This document shows, one piece after another, positions 56,014 to 64,000 of a stretch of DNA of 64,000 nucleotides. The notes under the pieces were generated by a model, which was not told the origin of the DNA, searched no databases, and saw only the letters and a list, made by a program, of their open reading frames with translations. How positions within the stretch are numbered: the stretch's first letter is position 1; each line of letters opens with the position of its first letter. Both the position numbers and the translations under genes were made by a program. Origin of the DNA: Magnetospirillum sp. (GTDB lineage: Bacteria > Pseudomonadota > Alphaproteobacteria > CACIAM-22H2); the NCBI GenBank assembly GCA_027532905.1, contig JAPZUA010000007.1:1-64000 (forward strand), in the 5' to 3' direction.

Positions 56014-57348
56014 ATGTCGATGCAAAACGAAAACCTGAACGAACGGCTGCGTTTCATCGATTTCCGCGAGGCGGACTCAGCTGCGCTGCGCGCCATCCGC
56101 CCGACGATCGAGGCCAATATCCAGAAGGTCCTGACCAAGTTCTACGGCCATATCGAGAACTATCCGAACTTGATGTCGATGTTCCACGGCCAGATGGGCG
56201 TGGACCATGCGCGCACCGAGCAGGCAAAACACTGGCTTACGATGTTCCACGGCAGTTTCGACGACGCCTATGTCGGGCGCGTTCAGCGAATCGGGCGCAC
56301 GCACGAGCGCATCGGACTCGAGCCGCGCTGGTACATTGCGGGCTACGCGCTCGCGATGGGCGAACTGATGGGCCTGCTTTTCGAGATGTACCGCAAGAAG
56401 CCGGCGGAAGGCACCGTTGCCGCCAAGGCGCTCATCAAAGCGATCATGCTCGACATGGACTACGCGATCTCGATCTATATCGAAGAGGGCAAAGCGAACT
56501 TCACGACCAAGCTGAACGGCCTTGCCGACAATTTCGAAGGTAGCGTGCTGAAGGTCGTGGACGGTGTCGGCGGCTCGGCCGAGGAGATGAAAGGCGCCGC
56601 CCAGACGATGGCGGCGGCGGCCGAAGAAACGCAGCGCCAGACGACCGTCGTTGCCGCCGCAGCCGAAGAAGCCTCGACGAACGTGCAGACGGTCGCAAGC
56701 GCGGCCGAAGAGCTTTCGGCTTCGATTCAGGAGATCAGCCGCCAAGTCAGCCACGCTTCGACGATCTCGCGCCAGGCCGTGGCGCAGGCGCAGGAAACCA
56801 ACGCACTTGTGAAGCAACTCGCCGACGCCGGACAGAAGATCGGCTCGGTCGTCAACCTCATCCAGGCGATCGCGGGCCAGACGAATCTTCTGGCCCTCAA
56901 CGCAACGATCGAGGCGGCACGCGCGGGCGAAGCGGGCAAGGGTTTTGCGGTCGTGGCCTCCGAGGTCAAGAATCTCGCGAACCAAACCGCCAAAGCGACC
57001 GGCGACATCGCCGCCCAAGTGGGGGCGATCCAAGAGGCGACCAAACATTCGGTCGACTCGCTGGCGCGCATCGCCAAGACGATCGAAGAGATCAGCGGCA
57101 TTTCCGCCGGCATCGCCTCGGCGGTCGAAGAGCAAGGGGCCGCCACGCAGGAAATCGCGCGCAACGTTCAGCAGGCGGCAGCCGGCACGTCCGAAGTGTC
57201 GTCGAACATTGCGGGCGTCACGAAAGCCGCAACCCAGACCGGCGACAACGCGCTCAAAGTGCTGCAGACCGCAGACCGCCTCACGGCACAGTCGAACGAT
57301 CTGCGCGGCAATGTCGGCGAGTTCCTCGGCCGCGTGCGCAACGGCTAG
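56014..57348 (+). CDS. Globin-coupled methyl-accepting chemotaxis protein (HemAT-like)
   Basis: A 444-residue cytosolic chemoreceptor with no membrane helix. Residues about 10-180 form a protoglobin sensor domain with the likely proximal haem ligand H97 in [20 protein letters not shown], a hallmark of oxygen-sensing globin-coupled sensors. The rest is the coiled-coil signalling domain, with the CheA/CheW-contacting tip [20 protein letters not shown] near residue 295. It probably mediates aerotaxis. SD GGAGG stands before the ATG. It is 126 bases after ppiD; a perfect dyad overlaps that region. Confidence 0.96.
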   Translation: MSMQNENLNERLRFIDFREADSAALRAIRPTIEANIQKVLTKFYGHIENYPNLMSMFHGQMGVDHARTEQAKHWLTMFHGSFDDAYVGRVQRIGRTHERIGLEPRWYIAGYALAMGELMGLLFEMYRKKPAEGTVAAKALIKAIMLDMDYAISIYIEEGKANFTTKLNGLADNFEGSVLKVVDGVGGSAEEMKGAAQTMAAAAEETQRQTTVVAAAAEEASTNVQTVASAAEELSASIQEISRQVSHASTISRQAVAQAQETNALVKQLADAGQKIGSVVNLIQAIAGQTNLLALNATIEAARAGEAGKGFAVVASEVKNLANQTAKATGDIAAQVGAIQEATKHSVDSLARIAKTIEEISGISAGIASAVEEQGAATQEIARNVQQAAAGTSEVSSNIAGVTKAATQTGDNALKVLQTADRLTAQSNDLRGNVGEFLGRVRNG

Positions 57349-57350
57349 GT

Positions 57351-57557
57351 CTAGGCCGTCCGTCCGACATAGACGAAGCCAGCCGCCTCGGCGGCCGCCT
57401 GCACCTGGCGGTCGTCGAGGCCGGCGACCGTCACGCGACTTTGCGCCAGATCGATCTCGGCGGGCGCTGTCGCACCTTGAGCAGTGAGTGCACGCGTCAT
57501 CGCGCGTGCGCAGCCGCCGCAGGTCATGCCGGTCACTCGGTAGGATATCGTTTCCAC
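57351..57557 (-). CDS. CopZ-like heavy-metal-associated domain protein
   Basis: A 68-residue HMA-fold protein with the metal-binding motif GMTCGGCARAMT (two cysteines in MXCXXC) near residue 10. It should carry a soft metal, probably copper(I), in the cytosol. The start is GTG at 57557 (VETISYRVTG), preceded by GGAG; this overlaps the end of the yibQ-like gene by 25 bases. With the copper-type MerR regulator upstream it forms a small copper group, though no CopA ATPase is seen. Confidence 0.87.
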   Translation of the reverse strand: METISYRVTGMTCGGCARAMTRALTAQGATAPAEIDLAQSRVTVAGLDDRQVQAAAEAAGFVYVGRTA

Positions 57558-58774
57558 GGCGGTTCTCCGGTTGCGGCTGCGGGTTCGGGGATGGCGCGCG
57601 TGACGGTCGCAGCCCGTGTCTGCGACGGCGACGGCATTGTGGATGCCGTCTCGCGCGCGGCAACGGGTGCCAGGGCGACAGGGGCAAGATTGGGGCTCGC
57701 GGGCGCTTGGCGCTGCTGGCGCACGACGGCCGACACCGGAACCAGCTGCAGGCCGCGCGAATTCATGGTCGGGATCCAGGCGGCGAGCGCTTCGAGCGTC
57801 GCGTCGTGCGGATGGCCGATCGCGACCGCAGTGCCGCGCCGATTGGCGACGCGCTCGAGTTCGGCCAGCTGCTTGCGCACGGCCCCCGCTTCGATCTCGT
57901 TGTCGAGAAACACGTCGCGCACCGCATGCGCCACGCCGAACGACTGTGCGACCGCACTGCCCGCCGAATTGCCGGTCGTGCGGCTGTCCAAGAACAAAAG
58001 TCCACGCGCGGCGATCTCCTGCAGCACCGGTGCGAGCGCTGCGGGATCGCGCGTGAAGCGGCTGCCCATATGGTTGTTGAGGCCGACCGCGGTGGGCAAC
58101 CGGTCGAGCGCATTTGCGGTGCGGGCGCGGATGTCGTCGGCCGACATGCGCACGAACAAAGCGCCCGGCCCCGGATTGTCGCGCCCCTCCGGCTCCATCG
58201 GCAGATGCAGCAGAATCTCGTGCCCCGCCGCACGGCCCTGGCGCCCTTGCTCGGCAAGGTCGGGCGCGTAGCTCAGAAACGACAGCGTCAGCGGGCCCGG
58301 CAACGCCATCGTACGTGCGGCGCGCGCCGCATCCACACCGAGATCGTCGATCACGATCGCAATCCAAGCACCAGCGCGGATCTGCGGCGGACGCACGGCG
58401 CGCGCTTCCCAACCGGCGTCGCTGGCGCGCGGCGCGGCGGCAGGTGCTGGCGCAGGTGCAGCCACAACCGGGCTCAGAGCGGCCGGTGCGCCCACGCGCA
58501 CGATCTCGAAAAACGGCACGACGGTTTCGGCTGCTGGCGCCGGTGCCGGCGCGCGAACCTGGGTGCGCGGTGCCGCCGCAGGCTCGGCGTCGCCCGTTTC
58601 GCTCACGCCCGCCAATGCGACCGTGACGGGCTCGGGCGCGTCCGGCGCAAGCGTGGCCGCCTGCCAATAGATATAGGCGCCAGCACTCGCCGCGATCAGC
58701 GGAATCGCAACGAGAGCCGCGATTCCAAAATCGCGGGCGAATCCCCTTGCTGCAGGCGAAGGACGGCGGGCCAT
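57533..58774 (-). CDS. Divergent polysaccharide deacetylase family protein (YibQ-like)
   Basis: A 413-residue protein with an N-terminal membrane anchor (about 16-37), an Ala/Pro-rich linker, and a YibQ/DUF610-type deacetylase-like domain from about residue 135. Motifs include AIVIDDLGVD, LSFLSYAPD, AGHEILLHLPMEP, VGLNNHMGSRFT, LLFLDSRTTGNS and a late AVAIGHPH. The family is envelope-located, but its reaction is not settled. It ends over the copZ-like start and begins 30 bases after the cueR stop. Confidence 0.88.
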   Translation of the reverse strand: MARRPSPAARGFARDFGIAALVAIPLIAASAGAYIYWQAATLAPDAPEPVTVALAGVSETGDAEPAAAPRTQVRAPAPAPAAETVVPFFEIVRVGAPAALSPVVAAPAPAPAAAPRASDAGWEARAVRPPQIRAGAWIAIVIDDLGVDAARAARTMALPGPLTLSFLSYAPDLAEQGRQGRAAGHEILLHLPMEPEGRDNPGPGALFVRMSADDIRARTANALDRLPTAVGLNNHMGSRFTRDPAALAPVLQEIAARGLLFLDSRTTGNSAGSAVAQSFGVAHAVRDVFLDNEIEAGAVRKQLAELERVANRRGTAVAIGHPHDATLEALAAWIPTMNSRGLQLVPVSAVVRQQRQAPASPNLAPVALAPVAARETASTMPSPSQTRAATVTRAIPEPAAATGEPPWKRYPTE

Positions 58775-58804
58775 CGGGAAATTATAGCGCGATTCGGCGC
58801 CCGA

Positions 58805-59191
58805 CTAGCGCGCCAGATCGTCGAGGATCGGGCAGTCCGGCCGGTCGTCGTTGTGGCAGCGCCGCAGCAGCGTCTGCAACGTCGCTTTCATGGTCTCGAG
58901 ACTGGCGATCTTTTGCTCGATTGCCGCCATATGAGAAACCGCCATCGCATGGACTTGCTGGCTTGCGCGGCTGCGGTCGCGCCACAGCGCCAGAAGATCG
59001 GCCACGTCCTTAACGGAGAAGCCGAGCGAGCGCGCCCGGTGCACAAAGCGCAATTCGGCCATTTCGCGCGCCCCATAGGCGCGGTAGTTGTTTTGGCCGC
59101 GCGCCGCCGGGGCCACGAGCCCGACCGATTCGTAGTAGCGGATCGACTTGGCAGTCATCCCGGTTGCCGCCGCAACTTCGCCGATATTCAT
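58805..59191 (-). CDS. cueR: CueR-type copper-responsive MerR regulator
   Basis: A 128-residue MerR-family regulator. The helix-turn-helix is IGEVAAATGMTAKSIRYYESVGLVAPAARGQNNYRAYG in sequence (residues 3-40), followed by a dimerisation helix. The metal loop carries two cysteines, CHNDDRPDCPILDDL (C112 and C120 by count), the spacing of CueR copper/silver/gold sensors. A MerR-type promoter with a 19-base spacer lies upstream. It is transcribed toward the yibQ-like and copZ-like genes. Confidence 0.92.
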   Translation of the reverse strand: MNIGEVAAATGMTAKSIRYYESVGLVAPAARGQNNYRAYGAREMAELRFVHRARSLGFSVKDVADLLALWRDRSRASQQVHAMAVSHMAAIEQKIASLETMKATLQTLLRRCHNDDRPDCPILDDLAR

Positions 59192-59236
59192 CGTATTTTT
59201 CCTTCAAAAGACGCTGGCCGAACGACACCGAAGCGG

Positions 59237-59267
59237 AGCATAAACTATCCCCTTACGGGAAGGTAAA
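59237..59267 (-). promoter_or_regulatory. MerR-type promoter of cueR with 19-bp spacer
   Basis: On the minus strand TTTACC (-35, 59262-59267) and TATGCT (-10, 59237-59242) are separated by 19 bases, the overlong spacer used by MerR regulators. The spacer region holds an imperfect dyad (59244-59264), ACCTTCCC facing GGGGATAGT, which resembles CueR boxes (ACCTTCC). The cueR ATG is 45 bases downstream. Confidence 0.82.
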
Positions 59268-59335
59268 GCTTCGATGCAGTTGCGCCAAACGGCGCAACAG
59301 GCGAGACTCCGGCGTTCAACAAGGGAACAAGCAAA

Positions 59336-59755
59336 ATGAAGCGCTTGCGCGAACCGACATGGCGCTGGTTTGGCATCGTCGGCATGGCTTTGGCGCTCGC
59401 CGCGTGCAGCGTGCGCGGCGGCGGCGGGGCGATTTCGGCGGCCGACGGCGTGTTCGTGGGCGAAGGCCTCCGTAGCACAGGGCCTGAATCGCGCTGCGAG
59501 CGGCGTTATGCCCTACGCGCCACGCTGAAGCTCGGCGAACTCGCGATGGAGTTTACGGACTCCGAAAATCCGACGCGCACGCCGGTCCGCGCCTCGAGCT
59601 ACGTCGAAGCAAACGGCAGGTTCGTCGCGAACGTGTTTTTCCAGGGCGAGAGCCACGTGCTCGAAGGCGTGCTGTCGGCCGACAGCCTGCGTGCCACGAT
59701 CGACGCGCGAAGCTGCCGCATGTCGATCTCCGCGCGGCGCAACAATGCTGTCTAG
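59336..59755 (+). CDS. Putative lipoprotein of unknown function
   Basis: A 139-residue exported protein. A signal peptide ends in a lipobox (ALALAAC, C24), so it should be lipid-anchored. The mature part (SRCERRYALRATLKLGELAMEFTDSENPTRTP in sequence, then FVANVFFQGESHVLEGVLSAD and IDARSCRMSISARRN) is rich in beta strands with two cysteines that could bridge. I recognise no family. Its end overlaps the following sensor-kinase gene by 11 bases, which suggests the two are made together. Confidence 0.8.
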   Translation: MKRLREPTWRWFGIVGMALALAACSVRGGGGAISAADGVFVGEGLRSTGPESRCERRYALRATLKLGELAMEFTDSENPTRTPVRASSYVEANGRFVANVFFQGESHVLEGVLSADSLRATIDARSCRMSISARRNNAV

Positions 59756-62321
59756 CGACAGCGACGGCCGTTCGCTTAGGCGCGGCCCGCTGTCTCTCGG
59801 CTATTCGCGCTTTCGTTGGGGACTGATCGGCCTTGCCGTCGGCATCAGCGTCGCGTTCATGGCCTATTTCGTCTACAACGCGCGCGCCAACGCCGAGCAA
59901 GCCGCGCGCGCGGCCGAGCGCGAAATTCGCAACATCACCAACGTCCTGGGCGAGCAGGTCGCGCGCACGCTGGCGGCAGTCGATTTGGGCGTGCTGGCGG
60001 CGGCCGTCGATCTTGCGGAAATCGAATATTGGCAGCAAGGCGCCGACTTGACACGCATCTCGGAAATGCTGATGCGCTTTGCGGCCGCCGAACCCGCGAT
60101 CGGCCGGCTCATGGCGATCGACAAAAACGGTCTGGTTCGCGCGTCGAGCGACGCGACCCTGCCGGGCACTTCGTTTGCGCATCGCGCGTTCATGGCCACG
60201 GTCGGCGACGGCGTGCTGCTGAGCGTGGTCGATCCGCCCGTGGACGACGGGCCGAGCTGCCAGGGCTGCATCGCGATCTCGGCCCCCGTGATCGGGCGCG
60301 ACAATGGCCAGTACGGCCTCATCGTTGCGGAGATCCCGCGCATGGCCTTCGAACGCATTTTCAAACGCCTGGACAGCGGCCGGCGCAGCATCTTCGCGAT
60401 CGTCGACGTGCGCAGCCATCTGGTGGTTCGCGTGCCCGCTGCCGACCGCGGATCGGTTGTGTCGGCGGCCACGTTCCCGATCGCCTTGCGCGCCTTCAGC
60501 CAGAACGAAACGCTGACCGAGCGTTCGGCCAGCATCGACGGCATCGACCGGCTCTTCGCCTTCACCCCCGTGCCGGGGCGCGGCTGGGTCGTATATGGCG
60601 GCGTGGCGCCCGAAGATTTCCTAGCGGAATGGCGCCAGTCGCTGCAGGTGTCGGTGCCGTTTTCGGTGCTGGTGCTGGCCTCGGTCGTCTTCCTGATCCT
60701 CGCTTTGTCGCGGCATTTGGGCCGCGTCGAGGAAAGCGAGCGCAGCTTGCGCCAGTCGGACCAGCGCTACCAGTCGCTCGTCGCCAATATCCCGGGCGTG
60801 GTGTTCCAGCGCCGCCGCTTGCCCAACGGGCGCACGAACATCGTGTGGATCGGCGCGGCCCTCGAGGAGCTGTTCGGCTTTTCGGCCGAACGCGTGATGC
60901 GCCTCAGCGGCGGCTCGCTGCGCGCGATCCTGCTTGCCGAAGATCTGCAGCGCTTCAAGGACGCGTTCGAGAGCTCGGCGCACGACATGTCGGCGGTGAG
61001 CTGGATCGGTCGCGCGCGCCATGCCGACGGCCGGATACTCTCGATCGAGGTCACCGCCCGCCCGCGCTTGGAGGCCGCCGGCTCGATCCTGTGGGACGGC
61101 ATCCTGCTCGACGTCACCGACCGCATCGCGGCCGATGCGGCACTCACGACGCTGCGAGCGCAACTCGAACTCGCACTTGCAAACATGGCGCAGGGCATGT
61201 GCGTGTGCGACGCCGAGCAGCGTATCGTCGTCTACAACCGCCGCTATCTCGAGATCGGCAACATCGAGGAAGGCGACGTCGTCCCCGGCACCGCGGTCGA
61301 AACGGTGATGCGCGCGACGATCGCACGCGGCGCGTTCCGCACCGACAAGCCCGAGCAGCTGGTCGAAAGAACGCTCGCCGCCCTGCGCGCGAAAACGCCG
61401 AGCAAATTCACGATCGACATGGCCGACGGGCGCACGGTCGAGATCGACGTGCAGCCGCTCTCGGACGGCGGCTCGGTCTCGAGCTTCACCGACATCAGCG
61501 ACCGCGAAGCGGCCCAAGAAGCGTTGCGTCTGGCCAAAGAACAGGCCGAACTTGCCGACCGCTCGAAGTCGCAATTCCTCGCCAATATGAGCCACGAGCT
61601 GCGCACGCCGCTTAACGCCATCATCGGCTTCTCCGAGATCATGACCGACCGGCTCTTCGGCCCCTTGGGCGACGCGCGCTACGAGGAATACGCGCGCGAC
61701 ATCCGCGAGTCCGGCCGCCATCTGCTGACGCTCATCAACGACATTCTCGACCTCTCCAAGATCGAAGCGCGCCAGGCGACCTTGCGCGAAGAGCAAGTGT
61801 CGCTGGCGGAAGTCGTCGACGCGTGCGTGCGCCTCGTCGACGACCGCGCGCAACGCGGAAATCTCTCCCTTGCGATCGCCGATTTCGACGAGTTCCCGCC
61901 GATCTGGGCCGACCGGGTGAAGCTCAAGCAGATCCTGCTCAATCTTCTGTCCAACGCGATCAAGTTCACGCCGGCGGGCGGCAGCGTGGGCCTGTCGGGT
62001 GCCCGCGTGTCCGACGGCAGCCTCGTCGTGCGCGTGACCGACACCGGCATCGGCATGCGCCCGCAAGACATCCCCACCGCCCTGCAGCCGTTCCGCCAGG
62101 TCGAAAGCAGCTTGAGCCGCAAACATGAAGGAACCGGTCTTGGCCTGCCGCTGACCAAAGCCATCGTCGAGATGCATGGCGGCACGCTCGCGATCGCCTC
62201 CATTCCGGGCAAGGGCACGACCGTGTCCTTCACGATCCCGACCGAGCGCGTGATCGATCCGCAGGGGCTCACGGATTCGATGCTGACCGAGGCCATCCAC
62301 GCGGCGCGCGGCCCTTTGTAG
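59745..62321 (+). CDS. Membrane sensor histidine kinase with Cache and PAS domains
   Basis: An 858-residue sensor kinase. A first membrane helix (about 24-43) is followed by a periplasmic Cache-type sensor (NGLVRASSDATLPGTSFAHRAF, GGVAPEDF), a second helix near residue 300, and two PAS domains (about 325-450 and 455-580). The HisKA core has H617 in SHELRTPLNAIIGFSEIM, then NLLSNAIKFT, VTDTGIGM and GTGLGLPLTK. There is no receiver domain and no adjacent response regulator. ATG at 59745 overlaps the lipoprotein gene by 11 bases, so that protein may be a partner. Confidence 0.93.
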   Translation: MLSSDSDGRSLRRGPLSLGYSRFRWGLIGLAVGISVAFMAYFVYNARANAEQAARAAEREIRNITNVLGEQVARTLAAVDLGVLAAAVDLAEIEYWQQGADLTRISEMLMRFAAAEPAIGRLMAIDKNGLVRASSDATLPGTSFAHRAFMATVGDGVLLSVVDPPVDDGPSCQGCIAISAPVIGRDNGQYGLIVAEIPRMAFERIFKRLDSGRRSIFAIVDVRSHLVVRVPAADRGSVVSAATFPIALRAFSQNETLTERSASIDGIDRLFAFTPVPGRGWVVYGGVAPEDFLAEWRQSLQVSVPFSVLVLASVVFLILALSRHLGRVEESERSLRQSDQRYQSLVANIPGVVFQRRRLPNGRTNIVWIGAALEELFGFSAERVMRLSGGSLRAILLAEDLQRFKDAFESSAHDMSAVSWIGRARHADGRILSIEVTARPRLEAAGSILWDGILLDVTDRIAADAALTTLRAQLELALANMAQGMCVCDAEQRIVVYNRRYLEIGNIEEGDVVPGTAVETVMRATIARGAFRTDKPEQLVERTLAALRAKTPSKFTIDMADGRTVEIDVQPLSDGGSVSSFTDISDREAAQEALRLAKEQAELADRSKSQFLANMSHELRTPLNAIIGFSEIMTDRLFGPLGDARYEEYARDIRESGRHLLTLINDILDLSKIEARQATLREEQVSLAEVVDACVRLVDDRAQRGNLSLAIADFDEFPPIWADRVKLKQILLNLLSNAIKFTPAGGSVGLSGARVSDGSLVVRVTDTGIGMRPQDIPTALQPFRQVESSLSRKHEGTGLGLPLTKAIVEMHGGTLAIASIPGKGTTVSFTIPTERVIDPQGLTDSMLTEAIHAARGPL

Positions 62322-62395
62322 GGGCATGAAGTTGCTGCTATAAGCGCCGGATCGATTTTCCAAGGGCGCACCAAGAACGGGCGGGAGACAGCCGA

Positions 62396-63430
62396 ATGCC
62401 GGGCGACATGACGCAACTCAAAGCGCTGATCGCGCGTGTGGCCGACGGCCATGCGCTGACCGAAAGCGAAGCCGGCGACGCGTTCGAAATCGTCATGTCG
62501 GGCAATGCGACACCCGCCCAGATGGGCGCTTTTCTGATGGCGCTGCGCTTGCGCGGCGAAACCGTCGACGAGATCGCGGCGGCCGCGCGCACGATGCGCG
62601 CCAAAGCCCTCAAGGTCGTCGCCCCCGAAGGTGCGGTCGAAGCGGTGGGCACGGGCGGCGACGCCTCGGGCTCGTTCAACATTTCGACGGCCGCCTCGTT
62701 CGTGCTCGCGGGCTGCGGCCAGAAGGTCGCCAAACACGGCAACCGCGCGTTCACGTCCAAATCGGGTGCGGCCGATGTGCTGACAGCCCTCGGCGTCAAT
62801 ATCGAGTGCGATCTGAAGCTCGTCGAATACGCGATCTCGAAAGCGGGTGTGGGCTTCATGATGGCGCCGCGCCACCATTCGGCCACGCGCCACGTCGCGG
62901 GCGTGCGCGTCGAAATGGGCACGCGCACGATCTTCAATCTGCTGGGGCCGTTGTCGAATCCGGCCGGGGTCAAGCGCCAGCTCGTCGGCGTGTTCGCGCG
63001 CAAATGGGTCGCCCCGCTTGCGCATACACTCGGCCGCCTCGGCTCGGAGCGCGCCTGGGTCGTGCACGGCTCGGACGGGCTCGATGAAATCACCACGACC
63101 GGCCCCACCCATGTGGCCGAATTCAAAGACGGTGCGGTGCGCGAATTCGAAGTTAGCCCCGAACAAGCGGGCCTGCCGCTTGCCAAGGCCGCCGACCTCA
63201 AAGGCGGCACGCCGGCCGAAAACGCCGCGACAATGCGCGCCCTTTTGGGCGGGGCCAAAGGCCCGATACGCGACGTCGTGCTGCTGAACGCGGCCGCCGT
63301 ACTCGTGATTGCCGATGCCGCCGCCGATCTGCGCGAAGGTGTGGCCCAAGCAGCCTCCGCGATCGACAGCGGCAAAGCGCTCGCCGCCCTCGACGCACTC
63401 GTCGACATCACCAATCGGTCCGGCGCATGA
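62396..63430 (+). CDS. trpD: Anthranilate phosphoribosyltransferase
   Basis: TrpD transfers a phosphoribosyl group to anthranilate in tryptophan synthesis. The 344-residue protein has the PRPP-binding pattern [35 protein letters not shown] read in sequence, then the [13 protein letters not shown] stretch and [18 protein letters not shown]. The [19 protein letters not shown] segment closes the active-site region. An SD-like GGGAGA precedes ATG. It overlaps trpC by 4 bases. The usual upstream trpE and trpG are not here; the sensor kinase gene precedes it. Confidence 0.98.
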   Translation: MPGDMTQLKALIARVADGHALTESEAGDAFEIVMSGNATPAQMGAFLMALRLRGETVDEIAAAARTMRAKALKVVAPEGAVEAVGTGGDASGSFNISTAASFVLAGCGQKVAKHGNRAFTSKSGAADVLTALGVNIECDLKLVEYAISKAGVGFMMAPRHHSATRHVAGVRVEMGTRTIFNLLGPLSNPAGVKRQLVGVFARKWVAPLAHTLGRLGSERAWVVHGSDGLDEITTTGPTHVAEFKDGAVREFEVSPEQAGLPLAKAADLKGGTPAENAATMRALLGGAKGPIRDVVLLNAAAVLVIADAAADLREGVAQAASAIDSGKALAALDALVDITNRSGA

Positions 63431-64000
63431 GCGACGTTCTTTCCCGCATCCTTGCCGACAAGCGCGTCGAAGTCGCAGCACGCCGGGCGGCCGTGCCCGA
63501 AGAAGCGCTTGCCGCAAAACTTCCGCACGCACCCAGAGTGCGCGGCTTTGCCAAGAGCTTGCGCAAGCGTGCACAAGCGGGCGACGTGGCGCTGATCGCC
63601 GAGATCAAAAAAGCCTCGCCCTCCAAGGGTCTCATCCGCGCCGATTTCGATCCGGCACGCTTGGCCGAGGCCTATCGCAATGGCGGGGCCACGTGCCTCT
63701 CCGTGCTGACCGACGAAGCCTATTTCCAGGGCAGAGATGCGTATCTCCAACAGGCACACGCGGCCGTCGCCTTGCCGACCTTACGCAAAGATTTTGTCGT
63801 CGATGGCTACCAGCTGCGCGAAACGCGTGCGCTCGGGGCCGATTGCGCGCTGCTGATTCTCGCTGCCCTCGACGATTGCCAGGCGCAGGATCTGTGCGAG
63901 ACGGCGCTCGATCTCGGGCTCGACGTGCTTGCCGAAGTGCACGATGCGGCCGAAATGGCGCGCGCCCTCACGTTGCCCAAGGGGGCGGCAAACGGGGCCG
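63427..64000 (+). CDS. trpC: Indole-3-glycerol phosphate synthase (3' end cut by window)
   Basis: TrpC closes the indole ring in tryptophan synthesis. The first 191 codons are present: the N-terminal [21 protein letters not shown], then the catalytic [36 protein letters not shown] and [22 protein letters not shown], with VLAEVHD near the end. About 70 residues remain outside the window. ATG overlaps the trpD stop (ATGA at 63427-63430), so trpD-trpC are translationally coupled. Confidence 0.97.
   Translation, partial: MSDVLSRILADKRVEVAARRAAVPEEALAAKLPHAPRVRGFAKSLRKRAQAGDVALIAEIKKASPSKGLIRADFDPARLAEAYRNGGATCLSVLTDEAYFQGRDAYLQQAHAAVALPTLRKDFVVDGYQLRETRALGADCALLILAALDDCQAQDLCETALDLGLDVLAEVHDAAEMARALTLPKGAANGA

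Overview
The window is a GC-rich chromosomal segment of an alphaproteobacterium, most like the Rhodospirillales. The evidence is the fused ispDF gene, the dusB-ntrB-ntrC-ntrY-ntrX-hfq-hflX block, a pyruvate dehydrogenase E1-beta subunit carrying its own lipoyl domain, a COQ10-type ubiquinone-binding protein, KdsA (hence LPS), and several chemoreceptors. No rRNA, tRNA, CRISPR array, insertion sequence or phage gene was seen. Coding density is high, many neighbours overlap by ATGA or a few bases, and no gene-free stretch exceeds 300 bases.

Layout from left to right. (1) 1-2900: the 3' end of a chemoreceptor gene, a small unknown gene, then groES-groEL with a promoter, a CIRCE operator and a strong terminator. 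(2) 2965-14757: one long leftward series dusB-ntrB-ntrC-ntrY-ntrX-dat-HAD phosphatase-hfq-hflX-aspartoacylase-like, i.e. nitrogen/redox two-component control with the RNA chaperone Hfq. (3) 14922-18261: a YpjD-like membrane protein and a DUF1330 protein, divergent from ispDF-pgpA-cinA. (4) 18271-26140: pdhA-pdhB-pdhC-cupin-lpd-lipA-coq10-pirin, a pyruvate dehydrogenase and lipoate cluster. (5) 26399-28944: three genes for a multihaem electron-transfer module (octahaem cytochrome c, haem-b-like membrane protein, flavo/2Fe-2S reductase). (6) 28989-30962: small unknown genes and an orphan FixJ-like regulator. (7) 31010-37912: a complete haem-uptake operon hemP-hmuR-tonB-hmuS-hmuT-hmuU-hmuV with a possible iron box. 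(8) 38020-44132: LysR regulator, DoxX, FAH-family enzyme, FtsB/DivIC-like protein, and a fused TRAP permease with its TAXI binding protein. (9) 44220-53856: eno, kdsA, pyrG, secG and tpiA, the usual alphaproteobacterial cluster, here split by several insertions including an ArsR-SRPBCC pair with twin operators. (10) 54010-64000: ppiD, a globin-coupled chemoreceptor, a copper-type cueR-yibQ-copZ group, a lipoprotein/sensor-kinase pair, and trpD-trpC (trpC cut by the window end).

The most interesting signals are the octahaem module, the 28-bp perfect dyad in front of the globin-coupled chemoreceptor, the paired ArsR operators (one covering the start codon), the MerR-type promoter in front of cueR-yibQ-copZ, and a terminator-like hairpin on the plus strand upstream of pdhA with no annotated plus-strand gene. 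All functional assignments rest on reading the translated proteins by eye; no database search was possible.
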